Assembly: GCF_020510585.1 (NCBI RefSeq)
Contig: NZ_CP075190.1
Coordinates: 2,168,001-2,232,000 of the forward strand
DNA: 64,000 nt
Reading direction: 5' to 3'
Source: Ferribacterium limneticum
Lineage (GTDB): Bacteria > Pseudomonadota > Gammaproteobacteria > Burkholderiales > Rhodocyclaceae
A model generated the notes under the pieces. That model had not been told where the DNA came from, made no database searches, and worked only from the letters and a program-made list of their open reading frames with translations. Positions within the stretch are counted from its first letter, which is position 1, and each line of letters starts with the position of its first letter. The translations under genes were made by a program, and so were the position numbers. This document shows positions 53,811 to 63,210 of this stretch, piece after piece.

Positions 53811-54680
53811 ATGAGCATCACGACCATCGCATCGTTTTACGGCGCCAGCGCAGCAAACTCAGTGCGCAGCACGAGCGGCAGCGCGGCAAGCAGCCAGGGC
53901 ACGGCAACTACGGCCACTAGCACAAAGAGCAGCGAAAGCACGACCGTGAGCATCTCGAACGAAGCCCGTCAGGCGGCTGCGACCGAAAGCCGGTTCGCCG
54001 TTCCGGAATCCGTTCGCCAGGCGGCACTGGCTGAACTGAACAGGGTTTTTCCGCAGGACATCCTCGACGAAGCGCAGGCCCGCCTGCAGGCCAACCAGGG
54101 CATAAGTGGCAGCACCAGCGCCACGCCGGGCCTGGGCAACCTGCCCCTGCTGCCGGAAAATGAGGCGCTCCTCGCCCAAATCAAGAGCGAAATGCACGCC
54201 GCCCGTGCCGCCAGCACTGAAGGCATGACCAACCTGACGCCCTACGTACAGCTGATCCATGCCGTCCAGACAGAAGGCTGGAAAACGCCGATGACGATGG
54301 CCGACGCGCAGCGCGAAGTCGACATCGCTGCGGCCATGGCCAGGCTGACGCCGGCGTCGAACCAGGCACCGCTGAGCGAAGCTGAACAGTTACAAAAGAT
54401 CAATGCGGCAATGGCGCAAATCCAGCAGGAACAGGCCGGAGAAATCCCCGACAAGTGGAAGCAGCGCTGGCAGGAAGCAAACCTGAGCATGCCGGAAACG
54501 GCCACCACAACCTTCCCGCAATCCATCTGGCTCGGCCTGGCCAAGGCCGCCGGGATCGGCGAAGACGAGTTCCTCGCCAAGGCGCGCGAACTGGCCGGCA
54601 ATTATTCCGGCAACAGCTTCCTGCAAGCCGTCGAAAGTTTTGTCAGCGAACGCTACACCGCAAGTTCCGGCACGACGTAG
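53811..54680 (+). CDS. Protein of unknown function with low-complexity N terminus
   Basis: This 289-residue protein starts MSITTIASFYGASAANSVRS. A serine/threonine/alanine-rich stretch follows, up to about residue 45, ending SESTTVSISNEARQAA. The VSISNEARQAA piece resembles short motifs near the N terminus of flagellar or secreted hypothetical proteins, but I cannot assign a family. The rest is helical, with blocks such as MTNLTPYVQLIHAVQTEGWK and GIGEDEFLAKARELAGNYSG. No signal peptide is present. GGGAGGA precedes the ATG; the open frame to 53217 crosses the repeat and has no supported start. Confidence 0.7.
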   Translation: MSITTIASFYGASAANSVRSTSGSAASSQGTATTATSTKSSESTTVSISNEARQAAATESRFAVPESVRQAALAELNRVFPQDILDEAQARLQANQGISGSTSATPGLGNLPLLPENEALLAQIKSEMHAARAASTEGMTNLTPYVQLIHAVQTEGWKTPMTMADAQREVDIAAAMARLTPASNQAPLSEAEQLQKINAAMAQIQQEQAGEIPDKWKQRWQEANLSMPETATTTFPQSIWLGLAKAAGIGEDEFLAKARELAGNYSGNSFLQAVESFVSERYTASSGTT

Positions 54681-54781
54681 ACCAGCGGAGGCTGCGCCGG
54701 CCAGCCGAAGGCGAACAATGCCCGCTGCGGCGACGGTGCTTTGCCGTTTAAACTTCGCCCTTTCCATTTCAGCCGGCCAGC

Positions 54782-56026
54782 ATGCGCCTCCTCCACACCT
54801 CCGACTGGCACCTCGGCCAGCACTTCATGGGCAAGAGCCGGCAGGCCGAGCATCAGGCGCTGATCGGCTGGCTGCTTGAGCAGGTGGAAGCACAGGCGGT
54901 CGATGCGGTGCTCCTCGCCGGCGACATTTTCGACACCGGCACGCCGCCCTCCTACGCCCGCGAGCTGTACAACCAGCTCGTCGGCCAACTGTACAAAGCC
55001 GGCGTCCCGCTGCTGGTTCTCGGCGGCAACCACGATTCGCCGGCCACCCTGGGCGAAAGCCGCGAGCTGCTCGCCCACCTGGGCACCACCGTCATCGCCG
55101 CGACGCATGCCGACCCGGCGACGCAGGTCATCGTCCTGCCGCAGCGCAACGGCGAACCGGGCTGCATCGTCTGCGCCGTCCCCTTCATCCGCCCGCGCGA
55201 CGTGCTGCAAAGCCAGGCCGGGCAAAGTGCCGAAGACAAGCAGTTGTCGCTGCAAACCGCCATCCAGGAACATTACGGTGCCGTCTTCGCGGCCGCCGTC
55301 GAACGCCAGAGCGCACTCGCCGCCGAACTCGGCCCGAATTTCGGCCGCCCGCTGCCCATCATCGCCACCGGCCACTTGACTACGGTCGGCGCCAGCACCA
55401 GCGAATCGGTCCGTGAAATCTACGTCGGCGCCCTCGAAGCCTTCCCGACCGCCGCCTTCCCGCCGGCCGCCTACATCGCCCTCGGCCACATCCACCGGCC
55501 GCAGAAAGTCGGCGGCCTCGAACACATCCGCTACTGCGGCTCGCCCATCCCGCTCGGCTTCGACGAAGCCAAGCAAACCAAGGAAATGCTGCTCGTCGAT
55601 CTCGACAGCGACGGCCTCAAAGCCGTCACCGTCCTGCCCGTGCCGCGCTTCCAGAGCCTGGTTGCCGTCAGCGGCAATCTCGAAACGCTGGCCGGCGCCA
55701 TCGGCGCCGCAGCCGCCCAAGGCACGCGCGAATGCCCGGCCTGGCTCGAAGTCACCGTCGCCGAAGACGACTACCTGGCCGACCTGCCGGCCCGCATCGA
55801 AGCACTGACCGAAGGCTGGCCAGTCGAAGTCCTGCGCATCCGCCGCCAGCGCGGCAACGCGGTCACCAGCCTGGCGGCAGAAGCCAGCGAAACCTTGGAC
55901 GAACTCAGCCCGCACGACGTCTTCGCCCGTCGCCTGCAGCAGGAAGAGCTCGGCGACGAACTGCAATCCGCCCTCAACGAACGCTACCGCGCCGTCGTTG
56001 CCAGCCTGCAGGAACAAGAAGCATGA
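54782..56026 (+). CDS. sbcD: Exonuclease subunit SbcD
   Basis: This 414-residue Mre11-type nuclease subunit works with SbcC to cut DNA hairpins and ends. All phosphoesterase motifs are visible: [51 protein letters not shown], and [15 protein letters not shown]. The C-terminal capping and SbcC-binding region is present. Its stop overlaps the sbcC start as ATGA. Length is normal for betaproteobacterial SbcD. Confidence 0.97.
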   Translation: MRLLHTSDWHLGQHFMGKSRQAEHQALIGWLLEQVEAQAVDAVLLAGDIFDTGTPPSYARELYNQLVGQLYKAGVPLLVLGGNHDSPATLGESRELLAHLGTTVIAATHADPATQVIVLPQRNGEPGCIVCAVPFIRPRDVLQSQAGQSAEDKQLSLQTAIQEHYGAVFAAAVERQSALAAELGPNFGRPLPIIATGHLTTVGASTSESVREIYVGALEAFPTAAFPPAAYIALGHIHRPQKVGGLEHIRYCGSPIPLGFDEAKQTKEMLLVDLDSDGLKAVTVLPVPRFQSLVAVSGNLETLAGAIGAAAAQGTRECPAWLEVTVAEDDYLADLPARIEALTEGWPVEVLRIRRQRGNAVTSLAAEASETLDELSPHDVFARRLQQEELGDELQSALNERYRAVVASLQEQEA

Positions 56027-59000
56027 AAATCCTCACCCTGCGCCTGAAGAACCTCAATTCGCTCAAAGGCGAATGGAGCATCGATTTCACCAAGCCGCCC
56101 TTCACCGACAACTGCCTGTTCGCCATCACCGGCCCGACCGGCGCCGGCAAATCGACGCTGCTCGACGCCATCTGCCTCGCCCTTTACCACCAGACACCGC
56201 GCCTGAAGACCATCTCGGCGTCCGACAACGACATCATGACGCGGCACACCGCCGACTGTCTGGCCGAGGTGGAATTCGAGGTCAAAGGCGCCGTCTACCG
56301 CGCTTTCTGGAGCCAGCGCCGCTCGCGCGACAAGATCGACGGTGCGTTGCAGGCGCCCAAGGTTGAGCTAGCCACCGTCGATGGCACCATCCTGAGCACC
56401 CAGACCAACGACAAACTCAAACGCATCGCCGAAATCACCGGCCTCGATTTCCCTCGCTTCACCAAGTCCATGCTGCTCGCCCAGGGCGGCTTCGCGGCCT
56501 TTCTGAACGCCAGCGCCAACGAACGGGCCGAACTGCTCGAAGAACTGACCGGCACCGAAATCTACGGCGAGATTTCGCGCAAGGTTTTTGAACAGGCCCG
56601 CGAGGCCAAAAGCCAGCTCGACCAACTAAAAGCCCGCGCCGACGGCATGGAACTGCTGAGCGACGAGCAACGCGCCGTGATGCAGCTCGAAGCCGGCCGC
56701 CTCGACACCCAACTCACCGACGTCCAGCGCCGCCACCAGCAAACCCAGGCCCAACGCCAGTGGCGCCTCGATCTGGCGCAAGGCGAGCAGGAAATCAAAA
56801 CCGCCGAAGGCAAGCTGATTGAAGCCGACACCGCCCTGACCGCCGTCGCACCGGAGCTCAAAAAACTCGCCGACAGCGAACCGGCCGAAGCCCTCAAACC
56901 GCTGCACCAGCAATGGCAACAAGCCGACGCCGCCTGCCGGCAAACCGAAGCCGAACTCAAGGCCCTGCACGCCGAACGCGAAACGCGGCAAGCCGAGCAA
57001 CTCGCCCGGCACCAATCCGCCAGCCAGTTCAGCGCCCAGCTCGCCGCCCAGACCCAGCAAGCCCTGCAACAAAGCCAGCGCGAAGCCAAAGAACTCGACG
57101 ACTTCTGCACCGCCCAGCCGCAACGCGCCCAACTCGGCGAACGCCTCGGTGTCTGGCGCCAGCAGTTCGAGCAGCGAGCCAAACTGGTCCGCGACCTCGC
57201 CACCCAGCAAGAAGCGCAGCAACAACTCGTCCGGGAGCTCGCCGAAACCGCCCAGCAGATCGAAAAACAGACTGCCACGGTCAACCGGGAAAAAGAGGCA
57301 AAAACCAAATCCGACGCGGCGCTGGAAAAAACCCAGACCGAGCAGAACCAGCGCCTGGCCGGCCAGACCCTGGCCGAACTGCGCCAGCACTGGCAGCGCG
57401 AACAAGCCGGCCTGAATCGCTGGCAACAACTAGAAGCCCTCGCCCAGCGCCGCCGCGAACTGGCCGCCCAACAAACGACGCAAACCAAGCAACTGCAGCA
57501 AGCTCAGGAAAAGATCGCGGCCCAGGAAAAGGGGCTGACCGCCCTGCGCGAACAGCACAAGGAACTCGCCGCCCAGGTCGCCGACAAGCAAAAGCTGCTC
57601 GAACAGGAACGCCGCATCCAGAGCCTCGAAGCGCATCGCCGCCAACTGCAGCCGGACGAAGCCTGCCCGCTATGCGGCGCCCACGACCACCCGGCCATCG
57701 CCGACTATGCCGCGCTCGACGTTTCCGCCACCGAAACCGCCCTTAAGGAAAAACAGGCGGCGCTCGACGCGCTCGTCCAGAAAGGCCAGCAAGCCAAGGC
57801 CGAACAAGCCGCCACGCAGGCCACACAAAAAGAATGGCTGGTCCAGCAGGCCAAGACCATGCAGGAAACGACCCGCCTCCAAACGGAGTGGGCCGAACTG
57901 CTCGCCGGCCTCGCCAACGCTACGCCGCTGGCGGACAGCGCATGGCAGGAACCGGAAACCCTCGCCACCGCACGCAGCGTCGCCGAACAAGCGTTGGCCC
58001 GACTCGCCCAGCGCCAGCAAGCCGCCGACCAGGGCGAACAAGCCCTGAACGCTGCCCGCAAAACCGCCGCCGACGCCGCCCAAACCCTGCTTAACGCCAG
58101 CAACCAGCTCAATCTGCTGCAACAGACGGCGCAAACCGGCCAGCTACGCCAGGCCGAATTCGTCAAAACCGCGCAAACGCTGAGCCAGGAACAGACCGAA
58201 CTCGACGCCAAACTGGGCGCAACGCTGACCGCCGCCAACTACCAAATCCCCGCCGAACCCGCCGCCTGGCTGCAGGAACGCGACGGCGAATGGCAGCACT
58301 GGCAGCAAACCCAGAAACGCCGCCACGAACTCGCCGAAATCCTCGTCAAACAACAGGAACAATTCAACGCTGCCCAGGCCCAGGCCACGCACTGGTCCGA
58401 ACAGCTAGCCGACCTCAGCTTGCCACGGTCAACCGGAAATATCGGCCAAAATCAAAATCCCGATACCATCACCGACGACCCCGCAAGCGCCCTCGCCCGC
58501 TGCGCCGAGGCGATAGCCGACCTGACCCGGCAACTCGCCGCCCAACAAGGCCGCCAGACGCAACTCGAAGCCAATCTCGCCCAACAGCAAAAAGCTCTCA
58601 CCGAGGCCACAACCGCCTGGCAAACCGCCCTCGCCACCAGCCCCTTCGCCGACCTCGCCGCCTACAGCGCCGCGCTGCTGCCACCGGAAGAGCGCCAGCG
58701 CCTGCAGCAAATCAAGGAAACCCGGCAACTGGCGCAGCAACAAGCCGCCGCCGTCCTCAAGGCCGCCAGCGAAAAGCTGCTCCGCCTGCAAACCACGCCA
58801 CCACCGCGCGATTCAGTCGAAAACCCGATCCCGCCGCTGCCCGAACTCGACGACCTCCTCGCCCACCTCGAAACCCACCGCCGCGAACTCAGCGAACAAC
58901 TCGGCGCCCAGCGCGCCCTGCTCACCCGCGACGAACAAACCCGCCAAAACCAGCAAGCGCTATTCGCCCAGATCGCCGCGCAGACAACCGAAAGCGACCT

Positions 59001-59496
59001 CTGGCAACGCCTCGACAGCCTGATCGGCTCGGCCAAAGGCGACAAATTCCGCAAATTTGCCCAGGGCCTGACCCTCGACCACCTGCTCCACCTCGCCAAC
59101 AGCCACCTCGCCCGCCTGCACGGCCGCTACCTGCTGCGCCGCAAAACCACCGGCGAACTCGAACTCGACATCGTCGACAGCTGGCAAGGCGAAGTCGCCC
59201 GCGACACCCGTACCCTCTCCGGCGGCGAAAGCTTCCTTGTCAGTCTGGCTCTGGCGCTCGCCCTCTCCGACCTGGTCAGCCACAAGACCAGCATCGACTC
59301 GCTCTTCCTCGACGAAGGCTTCGGCACCCTCGATGCCGACACCCTGGAAATCGCCCTCAACGCCCTCGACACCCTCAACGCCAGCGGCAAAATGATCGGC
59401 GTCATCAGCCACGTCGAAGGCATGAAGGAACGAATTCCGGCGCAGATTCGGGTGGAAAAAGGCGGCGGGGTTGGGTATTCGCAGTTGAGGATTTAG
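56023..59496 (+). CDS. sbcC: Exonuclease subunit SbcC
   Basis: This 1157-residue SMC-like ATPase is the Rad50 counterpart of SbcD. Walker A is [20 protein letters not shown] near residue 40. A long coiled coil is interrupted by a zinc-hook [12 protein letters not shown] near residue 547. The signature [20 protein letters not shown] and Walker [21 protein letters not shown] are at the C terminus. ATG 56023 overlaps sbcD. Two repeat copies lie in the coiled coil, at residues 418-430 ([12 protein letters not shown]) and 801-813 ([14 protein letters not shown]), in different frames. The coiled coil presumably tolerates them. Confidence 0.97.
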   Translation: MKILTLRLKNLNSLKGEWSIDFTKPPFTDNCLFAITGPTGAGKSTLLDAICLALYHQTPRLKTISASDNDIMTRHTADCLAEVEFEVKGAVYRAFWSQRRSRDKIDGALQAPKVELATVDGTILSTQTNDKLKRIAEITGLDFPRFTKSMLLAQGGFAAFLNASANERAELLEELTGTEIYGEISRKVFEQAREAKSQLDQLKARADGMELLSDEQRAVMQLEAGRLDTQLTDVQRRHQQTQAQRQWRLDLAQGEQEIKTAEGKLIEADTALTAVAPELKKLADSEPAEALKPLHQQWQQADAACRQTEAELKALHAERETRQAEQLARHQSASQFSAQLAAQTQQALQQSQREAKELDDFCTAQPQRAQLGERLGVWRQQFEQRAKLVRDLATQQEAQQQLVRELAETAQQIEKQTATVNREKEAKTKSDAALEKTQTEQNQRLAGQTLAELRQHWQREQAGLNRWQQLEALAQRRRELAAQQTTQTKQLQQAQEKIAAQEKGLTALREQHKELAAQVADKQKLLEQERRIQSLEAHRRQLQPDEACPLCGAHDHPAIADYAALDVSATETALKEKQAALDALVQKGQQAKAEQAATQATQKEWLVQQAKTMQETTRLQTEWAELLAGLANATPLADSAWQEPETLATARSVAEQALARLAQRQQAADQGEQALNAARKTAADAAQTLLNASNQLNLLQQTAQTGQLRQAEFVKTAQTLSQEQTELDAKLGATLTAANYQIPAEPAAWLQERDGEWQHWQQTQKRRHELAEILVKQQEQFNAAQAQATHWSEQLADLSLPRSTGNIGQNQNPDTITDDPASALARCAEAIADLTRQLAAQQGRQTQLEANLAQQQKALTEATTAWQTALATSPFADLAAYSAALLPPEERQRLQQIKETRQLAQQQAAAVLKAASEKLLRLQTTPPPRDSVENPIPPLPELDDLLAHLETHRRELSEQLGAQRALLTRDEQTRQNQQALFAQIAAQTTESDLWQRLDSLIGSAKGDKFRKFAQGLTLDHLLHLANSHLARLHGRYLLRRKTTGELELDIVDSWQGEVARDTRTLSGGESFLVSLALALALSDLVSHKTSIDSLFLDEGFGTLDADTLEIALNALDTLNASGKMIGVISHVEGMKERIPAQIRVEKGGGVGYSQLRI
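57275..57311 (+). repeat. Dispersed repeat copy 15 (inside sbcC)
   Basis: CCACGGTCAACCGGGAAAAA, then GAGGCAAAAACCAAATC. It is read as [12 protein letters not shown], in an open frame of the repeat. Confidence 0.82.
58423..58459 (+). repeat. Dispersed repeat copy 16 (inside sbcC, other frame)
   Basis: CCACGGTCAACCGGAAATAT, C, then GGCCAAAATCAAAATC. It is read as [13 protein letters not shown]. The consensus AAT-TGA would stop this frame; here it is AAT-CAA. Confidence 0.94.
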
Positions 59497-59624
59497 GGGT
59501 GGTCAGCATGTGAGAAGCATCTTCACAGTCGACTGCAACAATAAATAACATTCGAGATGGTTAACATCCCAAACCATAATATCTCTGACCCATTTAGGCT
59601 AAATTCAAACGTTAGGTATCTCTT

Positions 59625-60236
59625 GTGAGCGACGACGACTTTCACCTATGGAACGACGAACTGTCCGAAAGGGAAACATTTCTAATTGGGAAGACAATTG
59701 CCCAATGGGGCGCACTCGAGCACGAGATTTTTGTACAAACCTTAATGACCTTCGAGGGTGAGGAGACTGTTCTACCCAAGGCAATGAACAACCTGCAGTT
59801 CACTGAAATATTGGGCTTATGGAAAGAGCGCGTTGTTACCAAAGCTGACAGCAAGCGGAGGAAGGTTCTAGAGCAACAGCACGAAAAAATTCTCAAACTA
59901 AAAGACTACCGTGACGCCTTAGTTCACGGTATGTGGCAATGGTCTAGAGCGGAGCTTTCTAAAATTACGTCCGTGCGCATCCGAAAGAAAGAGGTTATCT
60001 CGGTTCATTTCACGGCAGATGATTTGGCTGATTTTTCTCTTAAGGTTGCCAGCGTAAATTTCAAGCTTCGATTCCCCAGCGGTCTTGAAGACTTGGCAGA
60101 GCAACGTGCCGCTGAAGGTTTTTACGTTAGCCGTCTTGGGGCGGCACTCTTGACGGGTGACCCTCTCGCAGATGAGTGGTTTAAATCTATAGGTGTCACT
60201 ACAGTTGATGAAGAGAAAACCAAGCCCAATACCTAA
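59625..60236 (+). CDS. AT-rich accessory protein with HEPN-like Rx4H motif
   Basis: This 203-residue protein has no clear family. It is helical in its first half, and residues 96-101 read RDALVH in LKDYRDALVHGMWQW. This fits the R-x4-6-H motif of HEPN RNases and related proteins. The gene is clearly richer in A/T than its neighbours and uses codons such as TTA and ATA rarely seen around it, a sign of recent transfer. The GTG start at 59625 is the best match; the ribosome site is poor. It stands alone between sbcC and a hydrolase gene. A role in defence or as a toxin is only a possibility. Confidence 0.72.
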   Translation: MSDDDFHLWNDELSERETFLIGKTIAQWGALEHEIFVQTLMTFEGEETVLPKAMNNLQFTEILGLWKERVVTKADSKRRKVLEQQHEKILKLKDYRDALVHGMWQWSRAELSKITSVRIRKKEVISVHFTADDLADFSLKVASVNFKLRFPSGLEDLAEQRAAEGFYVSRLGAALLTGDPLADEWFKSIGVTTVDEEKTKPNT

Positions 60237-60250
60237 GCTTTAAAACAAAA

Positions 60251-60290
60251 GGGGTCGGAGTGAATTGAAAATCAAAATTATCCCGACCTC
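60251..60290. repeat. REP-like hairpin after the AT-rich gene
   Basis: GGGGTCGGAG and TCCCGACCTC form an 8/10 paired stem, enclosing a loop with AATTGAAAATCAAAATT. The form recalls the GGGGTC...GAATTGA...GACCCC hairpins common downstream of genes in proteobacteria. It may also terminate transcription, but it lacks a T-run. Confidence 0.5.
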
Positions 60291-60328
60291 CTTATCCGCC
60301 GCTCCAATTTATAACCAAGAATATCTAA

Positions 60329-61129
60329 ATGCCCGCAAAACCCCCGGTCATTCACCACCACCCCGCCCATCAACCAAGCACCCAGCCGCCGCTGCTTTTC
60401 ATCCACGGCGGCTACAGTAACGCCGCGCTGTGGGGCGTTCGCTTCATCCCTTATTTCCAGGATCAGGGTTACGACTGCTACGCGCTTGAGCTTTCCGGGC
60501 ACGGCAGCCGCCCGGCGGATCGGGCGCATCTTGATGATTTCGGCCTCGACGATTACGTCACCGATCTCGCTGCTGCCGTCGCCAGCCTGCCCGCTGCGCC
60601 CGTGCTGATCGCCCATTCGATGGGCTGCCTGGTCAGCCAGCGCTTTCTCGAACGGGGTGTGGCGCGCGCCGTGGCTTTTCTGGCGCCGGTGCCGCCGACC
60701 GGCACGGCTGGCACGGTCAGCCGTTTCGCGCTGACCATGCCGGATTTCTTTGCCGAGTTGCCGAATGCGGTCAACGGTACGGCCAGCGAAAAAACCATGC
60801 GCACGATGGCCAGTGTCTATTTTTCGCCAAGCATGGCGCCGAAAGAAACCGTCCAGTATCTGCCGCTGATCCAGCCGGAATCGGAAAAGGCGGTTGCCGA
60901 AATGCTGACCGCGCCCTTGCGCATCGCCCGTGGCCGGGCCCGCATTCCGGCGCTGGTCATGGGTGGTTCGGCCGATCAGGTCTTCCCGGCCTCTATGCTT
61001 TTCTTCACCGCTGCTTCGTGGAATGCCAAAACACAGATCATCGAGGGGGCTGGCCACATGCTGATGCTCGACCCGCAATGGCCGGAGGCTGCCGGCAAGC
61101 TTGAGGCATGGCTGGAAAGCCTGGCCTGA
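60329..61129 (+). CDS. Alpha/beta hydrolase
   Basis: This 266-residue enzyme has the fold's oxyanion region (LLFIHGGYSNAALWG), the nucleophile elbow LIAHSMGCLVSQRFLE with the catalytic Ser, an acid in VMGGSADQVFPA and the final His in IEGAGHMLMLDPQW. The substrate is unknown; it may be an esterase or lipase. It ends at a strong terminator facing the crystallin-fold gene. The start ATG 60329 has no clear ribosome site. Confidence 0.9.
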   Translation: MPAKPPVIHHHPAHQPSTQPPLLFIHGGYSNAALWGVRFIPYFQDQGYDCYALELSGHGSRPADRAHLDDFGLDDYVTDLAAAVASLPAAPVLIAHSMGCLVSQRFLERGVARAVAFLAPVPPTGTAGTVSRFALTMPDFFAELPNAVNGTASEKTMRTMASVYFSPSMAPKETVQYLPLIQPESEKAVAEMLTAPLRIARGRARIPALVMGGSADQVFPASMLFFTAASWNAKTQIIEGAGHMLMLDPQWPEAAGKLEAWLESLA

Positions 61130-61167
61130 GGCCGCATTCTGGCGGCTGATGCACGAGGAAAATGAAA

Positions 61168-61194
61168 AATGGCGCAGATCCGATCTGCGCCATT
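61168..61194. terminator. Bidirectional rho-independent terminator
   Basis: AATGGCGCAGATC and GATCTGCGCCATT are perfectly paired, flanked by an A-run and a T-run. It lies between the convergent hydrolase and crystallin-fold genes. Confidence 0.95.
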
Positions 61195-61223
61195 TTTTTA
61201 ACCCGGATTACGCTGCCTAACGT

Positions 61224-62348
61224 TCAGGAACGGGGCTCGCCGCGCTCATTGACGGTGATGGTTTGTCCCGGTGGATTGGCCATCTGGACGCGATGTTCCT
61301 GGTCACGGAAGACGTAGGAAACATCCCAGTAGTCAGGGCGTCCAGCGCTTGAGGCATTGGTACAGCGTTGCACATCGCGGGTCTGGGCCGATGTATCGCC
61401 GCGCCCGATATTGGCCCCGAGGAGTCCTCCGGCGACGGCTCCGGCCGCCGTGGCGAGATCCTTGCCGTGGCCGCCACCGACCTGATGGCCGAGTACGCCG
61501 CCAATGACGGCGCCGGCGATGGCTGCCGGGATGTTGGCGGCAGTGCGTTCCGGGGCAATTTGTTCCCGTTCGACCCAGCAACGCTGATCAGGCGTTCCCA
61601 CGACGGCGCGGACTGCGGTGACATCGGCCTCGTACAGCCGCTCGTTGTTGCGCCGGCGACTGTCGTAAATCGGCGGCGGCGGTGGGGCATAGCGCTCATC
61701 TTCAATGCGTGCGTCGAGGAGAACTTCCTTGACGGACGAAATGCGATCATTCAAGCCCATCGCTGCCAGTGAGGGATAACGGCCGGGCCGCAAGACAACG
61801 CAGCGGCCGGTGAATCCGGCATTTTCGCAAACCTCCCAACGATGGTTGAGAACGATGGCGGACGAGGCGCGGTCGTTGAAGCCCTGGCGCGCGAAGTTGA
61901 TGACCCTTTCCTGGGTTTTGAACGATCGGCCGGCAAAGCCTTCCTGTTCAAAGAAGGTAATTTGCGGAACTGCGTTGTCCTTGGGCGCCGCGATGGGGTC
62001 GGGGGCAAATCGATTTGCCGCAATACGTGCACTGCGTTGTATCGGCTTGACCGATGTAACGCGCTCATTCAAGCCCATGGCCGCCAGCGATGGGTACTCG
62101 CCGGGACGCAAGACAACGCAGTGGCCGCGAAACCGTCGGTCTTCGCAGACCTCCCAGCGCCCGCTCCTGACGATGACCGACGAGGCGCGGTCATTGAAAC
62201 CGAAACGTTCGAAGTTGCCGATTTGCCGGTCGGTGGAGAACGATTCCCCGGCGAAGCCTTCGCGCTCGTAAAACGTCACGTCAGCGGCAGCCGCCGTACT
62301 GATCGCCAAGCAGACCATGGCAAGGATATTTCTCAATCTGGAATTCAT
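61224..62348 (-). CDS. Exported protein with two beta/gamma-crystallin domains and glycine zipper
   Basis: This 374-residue protein has a signal peptide (MNSRLRNILAMVCLAISTAA). Two beta/gamma-crystallin modules follow (about 24-110 and 130-210), each with FAG-SF, GFNDRASS, WEVCE and CVVLRPG-YPSLAAMGLN. The C-terminal half has a glycine-zipper 2TM region (AIAGAVIGGVLGHQVGGGHG, GAVAGGLLGANIGRG) typical of OmpA/Slp-like envelope proteins. The modules may bind calcium, but the D/N-x-x-S clamps are only partly visible. Start 62348 has GGAGAAA upstream. Its function is unknown; probably an envelope protein. Confidence 0.88.
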   Translation of the reverse strand: MNSRLRNILAMVCLAISTAAAADVTFYEREGFAGESFSTDRQIGNFERFGFNDRASSVIVRSGRWEVCEDRRFRGHCVVLRPGEYPSLAAMGLNERVTSVKPIQRSARIAANRFAPDPIAAPKDNAVPQITFFEQEGFAGRSFKTQERVINFARQGFNDRASSAIVLNHRWEVCENAGFTGRCVVLRPGRYPSLAAMGLNDRISSVKEVLLDARIEDERYAPPPPPIYDSRRRNNERLYEADVTAVRAVVGTPDQRCWVEREQIAPERTAANIPAAIAGAVIGGVLGHQVGGGHGKDLATAAGAVAGGLLGANIGRGDTSAQTRDVQRCTNASSAGRPDYWDVSYVFRDQEHRVQMANPPGQTITVNERGEPRS

Positions 62349-62504
62349 TGATTTCTCCGGTTCAAGTGCTGGCAGACAGCAGCTTTTGAGGGCAACCATA
62401 GCCTGGTCTGGCGGATCGGACTGTGTGGCAACGCACAGAGTCAGCGGGCTAAAATGGGCATCGTGTATCGACCGCGCCGAACAACGCTCACCCTATTGGC
62501 AGCC

Positions 62505-63131
62505 ATGACAACACCCGGAAAACCCAAACCGTTCTCGATGATTCGTGAATTTCAGCTGGCCGACTGGTTCACGCTCGGCAATGCGATCAGCGGCGTTGGT
62601 GCGCTGTTTTCGACCATGACTTATCTGCAGACCGGCGATACCAGGCACATCCATTTCGCCTGCGCCCTGCTCGTTGCGGCACTGATCTTTGACGTTCTGG
62701 ATGGCCGGATCGCCCGCTGGCGGCAAAAGACATCGGATATCGGCCGCGAGCTTGATTCCCTAGCCGACATCATTTCCTTTGGCGTGGCACCGGCGGTGAT
62801 GGGCTACGCCCTGGGCATGAACGGACTTTTTGACCGTATCGTCCTGGCCTACTTTGTCGCCTGCGGCGTCTCGCGGCTGGCCCGCTACAACGTGACGGCG
62901 GAAGAGCTTTCGGCCGGCGGCGACAAGGTTAAATACTTTGAAGGCACGCCAATTCCAACCTCGCTGCTAATCGTTGGCATCCTGTTTTTCGCCGCATCAA
63001 CGGGTGCCGTCGGCGGCTCACTGTGGTTCGGCGAACTGACACTTGGCGGATTCAAGCTTCATCCGCTGGTCCTCATGTTCGCCTTGTCCGGCTCGCTGAT
63101 GATCAGTCGAATCAGGGTTCCCAAGCCGTAA
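62505..63131 (+). CDS. pssA: CDP-diacylglycerol-serine O-phosphatidyltransferase
   Basis: This protein of about 208 residues makes phosphatidylserine from CDP-diacylglycerol and serine in the inner membrane. The CDP-alcohol phosphotransferase motif D-x2-D-G-x2-A-R-x8-G-x3-D-x3-D is complete in DVLDGRIARWRQ and SDIGRELDSLAD. Five or more membrane segments follow; KYFEGTPIPTSLLIVG supports the type II PssA assignment. The start is uncertain: ATG 62505 is taken, and ATG 62454 or 62538 are possible. A repeat copy follows 21 bp after the stop. The divergent crystallin-fold gene starts 156 bp upstream. Confidence 0.92.
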   Translation: MTTPGKPKPFSMIREFQLADWFTLGNAISGVGALFSTMTYLQTGDTRHIHFACALLVAALIFDVLDGRIARWRQKTSDIGRELDSLADIISFGVAPAVMGYALGMNGLFDRIVLAYFVACGVSRLARYNVTAEELSAGGDKVKYFEGTPIPTSLLIVGILFFAASTGAVGGSLWFGELTLGGFKLHPLVLMFALSGSLMISRIRVPKP

Positions 63132-63152
63132 AGTAGGGAAATCGCAAGAATC

Positions 63153-63189
63153 CCACGGTCAACCGGAAAAAAGGCCAAATTTTGAAATG
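63153..63189 (+). repeat. Dispersed repeat copy 17 (after pssA)
   Basis: CCACGGTCAACCGGAAAAAA, then GGCCAAATTTTGAAATG. It starts 21 bp after the pssA stop and lies between convergent genes. Confidence 0.92.
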
Positions 63190-63210
63190 GCCAGACCAGC
63201 CTGAAACCGG

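Noticed and set aside
59605..59625. GTTAGGT before the AT-rich gene as an integron attC core
   Set aside because: Only one GTTRRRY-like heptamer is present; no paired RYYYAAC core or folded attC structure and no integrase were found.
2031..63189. The 37-bp repeat as a CRISPR array or IS terminal repeats
   Set aside because: Copies are kilobases apart, occur in both orientations, have no spacers, and are not paired around any transposase gene.
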